Origin: Thiobacillus sp. 63-78
GTDB lineage: Bacteria > Pseudomonadota > Gammaproteobacteria > Burkholderiales > Thiobacillaceae
Reading direction: 5' to 3'
DNA length: 64,000 nt
NCBI GenBank assembly: GCA_001899765.1
Contig: MKWM01000031.1
Location: 1-64,000, forward strand
Made by a program: the position numbers and the translations under genes. Of the stretch, positions 6,944 through 14,877 are shown in pieces (the stretch's first letter is position 1; each line of letters starts with the position of its first letter). A model generated the notes under the pieces. It made no database searches. It saw nothing but the letters and a program-made list of their open reading frames with translations, and had not been told where the DNA came from.

Positions 6944-8330
6944 CGAATCCTCCGGTGCGTCTGGCCGGGCGTGTGTTCTGCGCTGGGCGCGGCTGCTGCC
7001 CGCGGTAGTCGCTGAACCGCAGGCGCGGGGCGTCGTAATGCAGGGTGATGTCGCCAAGTGCGCCGTTCCGGTTCTTTCGCACGACCAGGCTGATCAGGTC
7101 TTGCCACTCGGGGCCATCGTTCCGATGCAGCATCATGATCACGTCGGCGTCGGCTTCGATGTCGCCGGACTCGCGCAGATCAGACATTTGTGGGCGCTTG
7201 TCGGTGCGTGACTCGACGCCCCGATTGATCTGCGCCAGTGCGATCACGGGCACGCGCAATTCCTTGGCCAGCGCCTTGAGGCCGCGCGAGATTCCGCCGA
7301 CTTCCTGCGTCCGGTTTTCGCCCGGACCCTTCATGAGCTGAAGGTAATCCACGACGATCAGCCCGAGGCCGTGCTGCCGCTTGATCTTTCGTGCCTTGGC
7401 GCGCGCGTAGGCGACGGAGACTCCAGGCCGGTCATCGATGAAGAGCGGCACGTCGGCGGTGTCACCACAGACGGAAGAGAGCCGCCGCCATCCCTCAGGC
7501 GAGGCGGTGCCACTGCGCATGTCGGACATGGATACCCCCGAGCGGCTGGCCATCAGCCGCATGGCGAGTTCCTGCCCGGTCATCTCCAGGGTGAAGAAAA
7601 TCGCCGGTGCCCCGGTGCTGGCGACGTGGTCGGCAATGTTGAGGGCGAGCGCGGTTTTCCCTACTGAAGGGCGAGCCGCCAGGATCACCAGCTGTCCCGG
7701 CTCCAGGCCGCCGGTGATCCAATCGATGTTCTCGAACCCGGTCGGCTGGCCGGCGAGTTTTCCGCCACGCTCCCGGCGGCTATCGATCTCGCGCAGCGCC
7801 CCGCGGATTGCGTCATGAACCCGTACCGGTTCGCCGCCCTGGCGATCGAGTAGCTGCGCCATCGCCAATTCGGCCTCTGTGGCGATTTTTTCAATGTCCT
7901 TGGGGCCAGGGCTCATGCAAGCCTCTTCCATGCGCGTGGCGACCCCATAGAGGCCGCGCATGATGGATTTCTCTCGCACGATCTCGGCGTACCGGTGAAG
8001 GTTGGCCGCGCTTGGTGTGTTGCTCGCCAGCGCGACGATGTACTGAAGCCCGCCGACGCTCTCCAACTCGCCCAGGTTCTGCATGGCCTCGGCGACCGTC
8101 ACGGCGTCAACCGGCTTGCCCGAATCGCCGAGCGCCTTCATCGCGCTGAAAATCCGGCGGTGATCATCGCGGTAGAAGTCCGCCGCGGTCATCACGCCTT
8201 CGACTCGATCCAGAGCGCCGGCACCGGCAATCAACAGGCCGCCGAGCACGGCTTGTTCGGCTTCGACGGAGTGCGGGGGCTGGATGGCCAATGCCGGAAT
8301 TCCGATGTCGGGTAGCGTGCGGGCGTTCAT
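6936..8330 (-). CDS. dnaB: replicative DNA helicase (DnaB family)
   Basis: This 464-residue protein has the usual length and layout of DnaB: an N-terminal domain (HSVEAEQAVLGGLL) and a RecA-like C-terminal domain. Walker A is ARPSVGKT (about 219-226), Walker B is LIVVDYLQLM, and the end includes SDLRESGDIEADADVIMMLHR. It would unwind the fork as a hexamer for element replication. Its ATG overlaps the stop of the upstream initiator-like gene. Carrying its own helicase suggests theta replication independent of host loading. It is distinct from a chromosomal dnaB, which normally lies near ribosomal protein genes. Confidence 0.93.
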   Translation of the reverse strand: MNARTLPDIGIPALAIQPPHSVEAEQAVLGGLLIAGAGALDRVEGVMTAADFYRDDHRRIFSAMKALGDSGKPVDAVTVAEAMQNLGELESVGGLQYIVALASNTPSAANLHRYAEIVREKSIMRGLYGVATRMEEACMSPGPKDIEKIATEAELAMAQLLDRQGGEPVRVHDAIRGALREIDSRRERGGKLAGQPTGFENIDWITGGLEPGQLVILAARPSVGKTALALNIADHVASTGAPAIFFTLEMTGQELAMRLMASRSGVSMSDMRSGTASPEGWRRLSSVCGDTADVPLFIDDRPGVSVAYARAKARKIKRQHGLGLIVVDYLQLMKGPGENRTQEVGGISRGLKALAKELRVPVIALAQINRGVESRTDKRPQMSDLRESGDIEADADVIMMLHRNDGPEWQDLISLVVRKNRNGALGDITLHYDAPRLRFSDYRGQQPRPAQNTRPARRTGGFDD

Positions 8331-9103
8331 GCCTCACCCCCATCGTGGTAATGGCCTTCGCGCACCTTGGCGAACTTCTCGGGCTTCAGCAGCCACTCCA
8401 GCGAAGCGGTGAAGGGCTTGCGGCCGGGCGTTGCCACCTTCCCTGTCAGGAAGTCGGATTCGGCAACGTAGCCGAACAGCCGGCGCCACCAATCGACGTT
8501 CTGGCGCTTCGGGTCTTCACGCCAGCGGGCTTGCAGGTGCGCAGCACGGGCCTTCGTCCAGTCCCTGATTCTGGGAGAGGCCGGTAAGGCTTCGTGATAG
8601 GCATCGATGATTTCCTGGTGCGGGCAGGGCGGGATTTTCCTCTTGCCCTGAGCAGCGGTTGTTGCTGCGTCGGCATGCTTGCCGACAATAGTACTGACGG
8701 TTATTGATGGTTCTATGATGGTTTGGGTGTCATGGGTGACACCCGTCTCGCGTCTTCCATGACACCCGTCTGCGTCTTCCACGACACCCGTGTCATGCGC
8801 GACACCCGTGTCATGCGCGACACCCGTCAGGCTGTGCAGGTTGATCCGATATTGCCGGGTTGCCCCAGGCTTGCCCCCGAACTCGTTTCCAACTACCGAG
8901 ACGAATCCCGCCTCGATCAGCTGGTGCACGACGCGCTGCGCCTGCCGTGGCTTGAGGCGAACCTTTCGCGAGATGGACGTCATGGATGGATAGCATCGGC
9001 CGTTGTCATCGCTCCAGTCAGCCAAGGCCAGCAGGGTGAGCAACTCCGAGCCGCCGTCGACGTGTGCGCAATCCCAGACCATGGACATGATCCGGATGCT
9101 CAT
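8327..9103 (-). CDS. winged-helix replication initiator-like protein
   Basis: This 258-residue protein is taken from the ATG that overlaps the previous stop. The N-terminal 100 residues form a helix-turn-helix domain (CYPSMTSISRKVRLKPRQAQ, then VVHQLIEAGFVSVV), as in lambda O-type initiators and phage helix-turn-helix replication proteins. The middle contains repeated GVxHDTG peptides encoded by DNA iterons. The C-terminal half (about 160-258) resembles helicase-loader or DnaT-like regions. It lies directly before dnaB. I infer that it binds the internal iterons and recruits the helicase. Confidence 0.75.
   Translation of the reverse strand: MSIRIMSMVWDCAHVDGGSELLTLLALADWSDDNGRCYPSMTSISRKVRLKPRQAQRVVHQLIEAGFVSVVGNEFGGKPGATRQYRINLHSLTGVAHDTGVAHDTGVVEDADGCHGRRETGVTHDTQTIIEPSITVSTIVGKHADAATTAAQGKRKIPPCPHQEIIDAYHEALPASPRIRDWTKARAAHLQARWREDPKRQNVDWWRRLFGYVAESDFLTGKVATPGRKPFTASLEWLLKPEKFAKVREGHYHDGGEA
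8725..8827. repeat. iteron-like repeats inside the initiator gene (candidate origin)
   Basis: GACACCCGT occurs five times, starting at 8738, 8761, 8783, 8801 and 8819, at intervals of 23, 22, 18 and 18 bp. The first copy is part of a perfect 8-bp inverted repeat, GGGTGTCA/TGACACCC, at 8725-8744. The placement mirrors lambdoid phages, where the origin iterons lie within gene O. Confidence 0.6.
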
Positions 9104-9303
9104 ACGGCGGCCTTCCCGCCAGTGAGCATGAGAAGCTCCCGCAGGCACTCGCGCTTCGCTTCCATGACTTCCGCGGGCGAGGATGATGGGCGCTTGATAA
9201 CTACAGAGAGCAGGGCGGCGCGGACGTAATGCGGGTCCGGCTTACCGATGCTCTGGCTTACCGCGAACTCGAAGGCGCTGAGCAGTTCGGGCGGGCGGCG
9301 CAT
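9100..9303 (-). CDS. small element protein of unknown function
   Basis: This 67-residue protein has an ATG one base after the AlpA-like stop, and its end overlaps the initiator start by ATGA. It is largely helical (RPPELLSAFEFAVSQSIG, AEVMEAKRECLRELLML). It sits between a transcription regulator and the replication initiator. No family is recognised. Confidence 0.55.
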   Translation of the reverse strand: MRRPPELLSAFEFAVSQSIGKPDPHYVRAALLSVVIKRPSSSPAEVMEAKRECLRELLMLTGGKAAV

Positions 9304-9304
9304 G

Positions 9305-9508
9305 TCAGGCCGCCTTGCGACTGGACTCGATCTTGGCTTTCAGCCAGTCGTCGATCTCAGACTCGACGAATCCGACACGGCGCTCGGTGATGCTCACAGA
9401 CTTGGGGAATTCCCCCTGTTTTTGGAGTGCATAGACCGCGCTGCGCGACATGCTGGTGCGGCTGAGCACTTCGCGCAGGCTGATGATTCGGGTGGTGGAT
9501 TGATTCAC
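9305..9508 (-). CDS. AlpA-family excisionase/transcriptional regulator
   Basis: This 67-residue protein starts at a GTG with AGGAGG five bases upstream, which decides it over a longer ATG frame from 9541. It shows the AlpA MerR-like helix-turn-helix (ISLREVLSRTSMSRSAVYAL) and the typical end (ESEIDDWLKAKIESSR). Family members act as excisionases or activators of integrase or late genes in P4-like elements. It begins a new transcription unit immediately after a terminator. Confidence 0.85.
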   Translation of the reverse strand: MNQSTTRIISLREVLSRTSMSRSAVYALQKQGEFPKSVSITERRVGFVESEIDDWLKAKIESSRKAA

Positions 9509-9552
9509 TTGAGCCTCCTTTTCTCGCTTCAGAGGCTCCAAAATGAATACCC

Positions 9553-9581
9553 AAAAAAACCCCCGTCAACATCCAACGGGG
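9553..9581 (-). terminator. Rho-independent terminator inside the element
   Basis: On the minus strand, CCCCGT-TGGATGTTG-ACGGGG is followed by G and seven T residues. It lies 11 bp past the stop at 9593 and upstream of the AlpA-like gene. It splits the element into an integrase-proximal unit and a replication/tail unit. Confidence 0.8.
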
Positions 9582-9592
9582 TGTTATTGGTG

Positions 9593-10177
9593 TTATGGGG
9601 ATTTCTTGGAGAACTTAAATTTATGCTTCGGGCCGCTGCCTCTCTTCGGATACTCGGGCCGCTGATCGAATCCGAAGCTCAGCCCCTTCATTTCGATATA
9701 GCGCCCTGTCCATCGAGAAACACCGTCGACAGTCTCGAATTCGGGCTGTAGCTTCACCGTTTCCCTCACCCGGAGACAGTCAGGGGTTCGCGTTATTTGA
9801 ACCCACTGGACCGGCTCTTCAAGCGTTCTGAACAAACCGATGGAATACGTGATCGGCGACTTATCCGGCTGATACTGCGACAGAACATTGTCGACCTCGG
9901 TCGCTGACAGTGGGGTATCCGGAAAGCAGTCTTTCCATTCGATGATCGCCACCTCTATAGCTTGCTTCCTGGCCTTGCCGCTGGCAATCCGCTCACGCTC
10001 GACCACTTCCAGCACAAAGCAATCACGAAGGAACATCCATGCCGGCCGTGCATCCGGATTCATGCCTTTGCTGGCCTTGCTGGGGCGCCCGCCCTTATTC
10101 TTCTTGAGGCCGGGCGACGTCGCCCTAAGTAAGTCAAGTGTAGATTTCATTCTGCTGTCTTTTGGGTGGCCGCTCAC
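9593..10177 (-). CDS. element early protein of unknown function
   Basis: This 194-residue protein uses a GTG start with AGGTGGGG upstream; an ATG at 10150 is the alternative. The N-terminus is basic (GLKKNKGGRPSKASKG, AT-hook-like) and so is the C-terminus (KRGSGPKHKFKFSKK), which suggests nucleic-acid contact. The middle contains WMFLRDCFVLEVVERERI. It is the last gene before a strong terminator. No family is recognised. Confidence 0.6.
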   Translation of the reverse strand: MSGHPKDSRMKSTLDLLRATSPGLKKNKGGRPSKASKGMNPDARPAWMFLRDCFVLEVVERERIASGKARKQAIEVAIIEWKDCFPDTPLSATEVDNVLSQYQPDKSPITYSIGLFRTLEEPVQWVQITRTPDCLRVRETVKLQPEFETVDGVSRWTGRYIEMKGLSFGFDQRPEYPKRGSGPKHKFKFSKKSP

Positions 10178-10188
10178 GCGCGCCCCAC

Positions 10189-10470
10189 CTACCGGCGTCG
10201 AAACTCGAAAGCGCGCACACCGCCAGCCTTCGCGAACACCATACCAGCATCGGCCTTGCCGACCAGGTGCAAAATCCGGTCATGACGATCGCTCACAGTA
10301 GGATCGAACCGGGCGAACTTCGGCAGCTCGATATTCTGGCCAGCCGCCCAGAAGCGGGTTTCCTGGGTGATGCTGTGATAGCGAGCGAGCAGCGCCTGCT
10401 GCTCCTGGACGATCTCCCACAGTTCTTCAACGGTCGGGGCCTGTGATGCGGTGGGCTGCTTGCTGGTCAT
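10189..10470 (-). CDS. element early protein of unknown function
   Basis: This 93-residue protein begins MTSKQPTASQAPTVEELWE. It starts at an ATG behind GGGAGGAAACG and overlaps the preceding stop by ATGA. A helical segment (ELWEIVQEQQALLARYHSI) is followed by a mixed C-terminus. The function is unknown. Confidence 0.6.
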   Translation of the reverse strand: MTSKQPTASQAPTVEELWEIVQEQQALLARYHSITQETRFWAAGQNIELPKFARFDPTVSDRHDRILHLVGKADAGMVFAKAGGVRAFEFRRR

Positions 10471-11120
10471 TGATCGTTTCCTCCCACAACGGTTTGGAGC
10501 ATAGGTGCCGGCTGCTTCCGAAACGGGATCACATTGGCATCGTCCCGAATCAGCCCGACCGCCTTCCCGACGTCGCGAACGCATGTCGGCATGTACTTGT
10601 CCCGTAGCTTCTGATCCATGACGAAGCGCTCCGTCTGGAGGAGGTGCTTCATTTCGTCGATCAACCCAAGGAACCGACTGGACGCGTCATCATTCAGCCG
10701 GTAGCCACCTCGGTATCCGTCAACCATCATGCTCTCCATCCCCAAGAGGGTGGCGTCAGCAGTCTTAAGCGCCTCGTATCTGTACGCATCAACCGTCGCG
10801 GCCCATGAATTCACAAAGGCATGGGCGCGCTTGATTCTTTTTTCGCGAGCACGTTGCGCCTCAAGAAATATCGTTTCTTCCTCGCTCCAGTCCCTCCATA
10901 CCCAGAATGTCGTCTTGGAGCTACGACGTATGAGGATTGGGCGTCCATGCGGGTCGGTCGTGTTGCAGACGGTCTTCTTCTCGCCGGGATCCCCGGGGAA
11001 CGGTCCTTCGCGTGTGATGCCGTGGTGCACCAGGGCTTCCCGGGTCCCGCGGGCAAAGTGGTGGTGCAGATGTTTCTCGGTCGTGATTCTGAGTGAACGG
11101 CTAGAATGACGTGCAGCCAT
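10467..11120 (-). CDS. element early protein of unknown function
   Basis: This 217-residue protein begins MAARHSSRSLRITTEKH. The start is chosen because AGGAGA lies 7 nt upstream of this ATG; an upstream frame to 11180 lacks a site. It has a His-rich N-terminus, a central segment with TTFWVWRDWSEEETIFLEA, and helices toward the end. It is the first gene of the leftward unit after integrase. No family is recognised. Confidence 0.6.
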   Translation of the reverse strand: MAARHSSRSLRITTEKHLHHHFARGTREALVHHGITREGPFPGDPGEKKTVCNTTDPHGRPILIRRSSKTTFWVWRDWSEEETIFLEAQRAREKRIKRAHAFVNSWAATVDAYRYEALKTADATLLGMESMMVDGYRGGYRLNDDASSRFLGLIDEMKHLLQTERFVMDQKLRDKYMPTCVRDVGKAVGLIRDDANVIPFRKQPAPMLQTVVGGNDQ

Positions 11121-11216
11121 GATGCAATCTCCTATACAGCTTGCTTTGTGGTCAGGGCGGAGGGTGTTAACGGCACCCATCCCGCCCGCTTTACCTGATG
11201 CCGTCAGGCGGCGGTG

Positions 11217-12485
11217 TTACCTTTTCCCGATCGCCCTCACCTTCGTGTCCGGCTTGTGGCCGAATGACGGCAGCAGCGTTCGCACGGTGTTGGCGAGTGT
11301 CTTGTCGCACAGGTGCGCATAGTGCCGGCTGGTGATGCGCGTATCGGCGTGCCCCAGCAGCTTCGAAATCGTCAACAGATCGGCGCCGGCCTGCGCCAGC
11401 AGCGAGGCGTAGGTGTGCCGCAGGTCATGGAATCCGACAGCGGGCTCGATCTTCGCCCGTGTGCAGGCTTCCTTGAGTGGGCGGACGTGATGATTCTTCC
11501 CCCACGGCGCACCATCGGCGCGCGTGAAAACGTGTTCACCCCCCACCTTGCCAGCGACAGCAGACCGGAAGAAATCGAGACCATCGTCGGACAGCGGAAC
11601 GTGGCGGCCCTTGCCGCTCTTGGCTTCGGCGCTGACGTACACCATCCCGGTGTCGAGGTTCACGTCCGCGACCTTCATGCGCGTCAGCTCCCCGCAGCGG
11701 CAGCCGGTGAAGAGGGCGGCCTTCACCAGCGGACGGAAATCAGCCGCGCAGGCATTCACCAGGCGCGATGACTCGGCATCGGTCAGGAAGCGCGTCACGG
11801 GCTCGTCGACGTTCTCGAAGGGCTTGACCCGGCGCCACGCGGTGTCATCGCTTACCATCCCGTCCTGGAATGCCCGGTTCAGGATCGCTTTCAACACCGC
11901 CAGGATGCGATTCGCCGTCGACTTGCGCGCGCGCTTTTCCTCGACCGTCGCCGGCTTCCCGCGGTGTGCCTGCTTCGCCAGTGTGCGTGTGCGCTTGCGC
12001 GCCGGGGTCGAGGCAAGCCGCTCATGCCAGCGGCGCAGCGTCGGGCTGTCCAGATCCATCAGCAGACGGTCGCCCAGCGTCGGCAGGATGTGCGCGCTGA
12101 TCGTCGCCTCGGTCTCGCGCACCGACTTCCGGTTTTCCCGGAACCAATCCATGTAGTGCGCGGCGCCGGCTTCCACCGTGACGGGGCGGCCGGCGATGAC
12201 CTTCGACTCCTGCGCGAGGTCCCGGGCTTTCTGCTGCGCCTGGGAGAAGTTCAGCACGGTCTCACCGTCCGCGTCCTGGAAGTCGTCGGCGTTGCCCAGC
12301 TTGCGGTAAGCCTCGCGCCCATCGATCCCGACCACTCGGGCCGACCAGGTGCCGAAGCCCGAGACGGTGCGCCGGTACATCAGGGACAGCCCGCCGGTGA
12401 TCGGCAGGAAATAGCGCTTCCCCGTCTCCAGCTTGAGCCGGCTCGTCCGGGTTTCCAGTCTTGCATCACGCGCAGCCCTTGCCAT
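11217..12485 (-). CDS. int: site-specific tyrosine recombinase (integrase)
   Basis: This 422-residue phage integrase has an N-terminal arm-binding region, a core-binding SAM-like domain (about 100-225) and a catalytic domain (235-410). The catalytic residues are visible: Arg263 in GCRCGELTRM, a beta-hairpin Lys near 289, His353 and Arg356 in HDLRHTYAS, His379 in LLGHADTR, and the nucleophile Tyr389 in SRHYAHL. It is complete and sits 140 bp from attR. It would integrate and excise the element at tRNA-Glu. Confidence 0.95.
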   Translation of the reverse strand: MARAARDARLETRTSRLKLETGKRYFLPITGGLSLMYRRTVSGFGTWSARVVGIDGREAYRKLGNADDFQDADGETVLNFSQAQQKARDLAQESKVIAGRPVTVEAGAAHYMDWFRENRKSVRETEATISAHILPTLGDRLLMDLDSPTLRRWHERLASTPARKRTRTLAKQAHRGKPATVEEKRARKSTANRILAVLKAILNRAFQDGMVSDDTAWRRVKPFENVDEPVTRFLTDAESSRLVNACAADFRPLVKAALFTGCRCGELTRMKVADVNLDTGMVYVSAEAKSGKGRHVPLSDDGLDFFRSAVAGKVGGEHVFTRADGAPWGKNHHVRPLKEACTRAKIEPAVGFHDLRHTYASLLAQAGADLLTISKLLGHADTRITSRHYAHLCDKTLANTVRTLLPSFGHKPDTKVRAIGKR

Positions 12486-12624
12486 CGCCTCTCCGTGTCA
12501 GTCACATGTCAGCGGAATGTCCCCGGACATGTGCGGACATTATAGGACACAAAAACCCGTATATCTATGGCTATAGCGGCTTTACGGGTGTTCGTGCTTG
12601 TCCGCCGCTGTCCGAGATACAACA
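12486..12624. promoter_or_regulatory. attP arm and integrase promoter region
   Basis: This non-coding stretch between the integrase start and attR holds ATGTCAGC (12506-12513), the same core as the attL arm repeats. It also holds the palindrome TGTCC-CC-GGACA and a second GGACATT, forming overlapping inverted repeats around 12514-12541. These could be integrase or Xis sites or an operator controlling int. TATAGG- and TATAGC-like hexamers occur nearby. Confidence 0.45.
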
Positions 12625-12668
12625 CTTTCACAGCGGTAACCTGGGTTCGAATCCCCGTGGGGACGCCA
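12625..12668 (+). repeat. attR: partial tRNA-Glu copy
   Basis: This 44-bp copy of the tRNA-Glu 3' half begins at the anticodon loop and ends in CCA. It differs from the intact tRNA at two positions, and the last 26 bp are identical. It lacks the 5' half and so cannot make a tRNA. It marks the right end of the element. Confidence 0.9.
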
Positions 12669-12689
12669 TCTTGTACTCGCAAGATGATC

Positions 12690-12709
12690 AAAACCCGCAT
12701 TTCCGCGGG
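12690..12709 (-). terminator. probable terminator for tRNA-Arg
   Basis: On the minus strand, CCCGC-GGAAAT-GCGGG is followed by TTTTG. It lies 92 bp beyond the tRNA-Arg 3' end. A second hairpin, CATCTTG/CAAGATG (12667-12687), abuts attR. Confidence 0.45.
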
Positions 12710-12800
12710 GCGGAAAAATCAACCTGAACCGAATATCGCCTGATCGATGCAGACCCGGCTGCACTTTGCCTCGTGCAATGTCTGATGAATGAATCCAGCG

Positions 12801-12876
12801 TGGCGCCCCGAAGACGAATCGAACGTCCGACCTACCCCTTAGGAGGGGGTTGCTCTATCCACTGAGCTACCGGGGC
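12801..12876 (-). tRNA. tRNA-Arg (anticodon CCT)
   Basis: The minus-strand cloverleaf has acceptor GCCCCGG with TCGGGGC, anticodon loop CTCCTAA giving CCT, T arm GTTCGATTC and encoded CCA. It lies just outside the integrated element. Confidence 0.95.
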
Positions 12877-12975
12877 GTGGCGCGCATTCTACCGAATACC
12901 TGGTGATACACGAACTGTCGCGAATACACTCCGCATCGTCCGCGGGCGGTCTATGATGGCATTTCAGGAGGGTCC

Positions 12976-13551
12976 ATGTTCAAAATAATAATGTCCGGAT
13001 TGGCCATCCTGCTGCTGGTCGCAAGCGTGGCCTTATGGATGCTGAGACCCGACGCGCGGCGTGCGGAGGGCAGCAAGGCGCCGGGTTTTGCCCTGCAGGA
13101 CCAGAATGGCCGGACGCACCACCTGGACGATTACGCCGGCCGCTGGCTGGTGCTGTATTTCTATCCGCGCGACGACACGCCCGTCTGCACCCGCGAAGCC
13201 TGTCGTTTCCGCGATGACCTCGACACACTGGAACAGCTCGATGCGGCCGTGGTGGGCGTCAGCGTCGACAGCACGCGTTCGCACGCGGATTTTTCCCGCA
13301 AATACGGATTGCCGTTCCCGCTGCTGTCGGACCCCGGCGGACGTACCGCCAGGGCCTATGGCAGCCTGCTCAATCTCGGAGTGATGCATGTTGCCCGGCG
13401 CCACACATTCATCATTGCCCCGAACGGATACATCGCCGCCCGATTCGACCATGTAGACCCCGCACGACACGTTGAGGAAGTCAGGGACGCCCTGCGAAGT
13501 CTGCAAGGCGTCGGGACCTCCCGTGTTTTCTCGGCGGCCGGCCATGGCTAA
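12976..13551 (+). CDS. membrane-anchored peroxiredoxin, BCP/PrxQ type
   Basis: This 191-residue protein has AGGAGG before the ATG. Residues 5-24 are a hydrophobic anchor or signal. The AhpC/TSA fold follows, with YPRDDTPVCTREACRF, the peroxidatic Cys in TPVCT and a resolving Cys five residues later, as in atypical two-Cys PrxQ. It would reduce peroxides at the periplasmic face. The N-terminal anchor is not the norm for cytosolic BCP. Its end overlaps the following diguanylate cyclase start by 8 bp, so the two are probably coexpressed. Confidence 0.88.
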   Translation: MFKIIMSGLAILLLVASVALWMLRPDARRAEGSKAPGFALQDQNGRTHHLDDYAGRWLVLYFYPRDDTPVCTREACRFRDDLDTLEQLDAAVVGVSVDSTRSHADFSRKYGLPFPLLSDPGGRTARAYGSLLNLGVMHVARRHTFIIAPNGYIAARFDHVDPARHVEEVRDALRSLQGVGTSRVFSAAGHG

Positions 13552-14785
13552 GCCCTATTCATCCACGAACGCCAACCCCGTACGCAGGGGATTCTCATTC
13601 CTTATCGGAGCCGCCTTTCTAGCCCTGATCATGCTGATCTGCGGCCTCCTGCTCAATAGCCTGTTCCAGCTCAAGGCGCTGGGCCAGCAGCTGAATACCG
13701 TGGTCGAACTCCACAACCACAAGATCGACCTCATCACGCAAACCCAGGTGGCGGCACATATCCGCACCGACAGTCTGTTCCGCATGGTGCTGGCCAGCGA
13801 CCCGTTCGAACGCGACGAGCATTTTCTGCGATTCAACCATGCGGGCTTTCTGATCGGACAAGGACGCGAAGCACTGAGCCAACTCGGATTCACCCCCATG
13901 GAGCAGCGCAACTTCGATGCCCAGACCCGGTTGATGCGGCGAATCCAGACCGTGCAGGAATACGTGATCGACCTGCTGCACGCCAATCAGAATACGTTGG
14001 CGCATCAGGTCCTGGCACACGAAGCCATTCCCTTGCAGGAACAGTTCAACCTGGAGTTGGCAGCCATGCGTACGGCCTATCAGCAGGCCAACCTGGTCGC
14101 CCAGCAACAGGCACAGCACACCTACCGGCACGCACTTCTGCTCACGCTGACCTTCGGTCTTGCCGCCATCATGCTGGCGTTGCTGATTGCCTGGTACGCG
14201 ACACGCAAAATCAATCTGAAATCGCGGCAATTACACGCCCAGATGATGGAACTGGAGCAATCGCGCGCAGCATTGCGCATCGAGGCCACCCATGATCCGC
14301 TGACCGGGCTGGCCAACCGGAGGCTGTTCTATGACCGTCTGCAGCAGGCGATCCGTCATGCCTTTCGCTATGGCGGCAGGGTGGGCATCCTGTATCTGGA
14401 CATGGACCACTTCAAGGATATCAATGACCTGCATGGCCATCACGTCGGCGATGCCGTTCTGGTGGAAGTGACGCAACGGTTGAAGGATTGCGTGCGCGAG
14501 TCCGATTCGGTGGCCCGCCTGGGCGGAGACGAATTTGCCGTCCTGCTCGAAGGCGTTCAGGGGCGTCAGGACTGCATTGCCGCCGCGCTGAAAATCGAAC
14601 AATGCCTGGCACACACCGCTCGCTTTGGCGACCTGCATCTGGAGATTAACGCCAGTATCGGCCAGTCACTTTATCCGGACGATGGAAGCAACGAAGACGC
14701 ACTGATCCGTGTGGCCGACGCGGCCATGTATCGGGTCAAATCCGGTTGCGAATCGGAACGCCAGAGCCGCCTGCCATTCCAGTAA
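13544..14785 (+). CDS. transmembrane diguanylate cyclase
   Basis: This 413-residue protein begins MAKPYSST. A first membrane segment (about 18-42) and a second (about 202-222) enclose a helical periplasmic four-helix-bundle-like sensor region. The C-terminal GGDEF domain contains RLGGDEFAV and the ATHDPLTGLANRRLFYDRL entry motif. RESD lies five residues before GGDEF, so the product-inhibition I-site is present. It would make cyclic di-GMP in response to a periplasmic cue. Translational overlap with the peroxiredoxin suggests a link to oxidative signals. Confidence 0.9.
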   Translation: MAKPYSSTNANPVRRGFSFLIGAAFLALIMLICGLLLNSLFQLKALGQQLNTVVELHNHKIDLITQTQVAAHIRTDSLFRMVLASDPFERDEHFLRFNHAGFLIGQGREALSQLGFTPMEQRNFDAQTRLMRRIQTVQEYVIDLLHANQNTLAHQVLAHEAIPLQEQFNLELAAMRTAYQQANLVAQQQAQHTYRHALLLTLTFGLAAIMLALLIAWYATRKINLKSRQLHAQMMELEQSRAALRIEATHDPLTGLANRRLFYDRLQQAIRHAFRYGGRVGILYLDMDHFKDINDLHGHHVGDAVLVEVTQRLKDCVRESDSVARLGGDEFAVLLEGVQGRQDCIAAALKIEQCLAHTARFGDLHLEINASIGQSLYPDDGSNEDALIRVADAAMYRVKSGCESERQSRLPFQ

Positions 14786-14877
14786 AGCGAATCAGCGCGA
14801 CGTCAGACGAATCGCCTCATGTTCGCCGCGCCCTGGCGCCCCGGTTCCATGCGCGCTGCCGGTGAGCGCGAATCCGA

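Larger units (their letters stand above)
375..12668. mobile_element. integrated phage-like or satellite element in tRNA-Glu
   Basis: The boundaries are direct repeats of the tRNA-Glu 3' half. The contents run integrase, early genes, AlpA-like regulator, initiator with iterons, DnaB helicase, small genes, tail genes, tape measure, terminator and a tandem hairpin array. All convincing genes are on the minus strand, and most are joined by ATGA or similar overlaps, as in phage operons. Capsid, portal, terminase, lysis and repressor genes are not visible. It could be a deletion remnant of a siphovirus-like prophage or a compact satellite. The intact, tightly coupled frames argue against long neutral decay. 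Confidence 0.85.

Noticed and set aside
12509-12764. Minus-strand frames reading TGIRTQV and HGDSNPGYRCE across attR
   Set aside because: These are the familiar spurious products of the antisense strand of tRNA T arms; the DNA is the partial tRNA-Glu.
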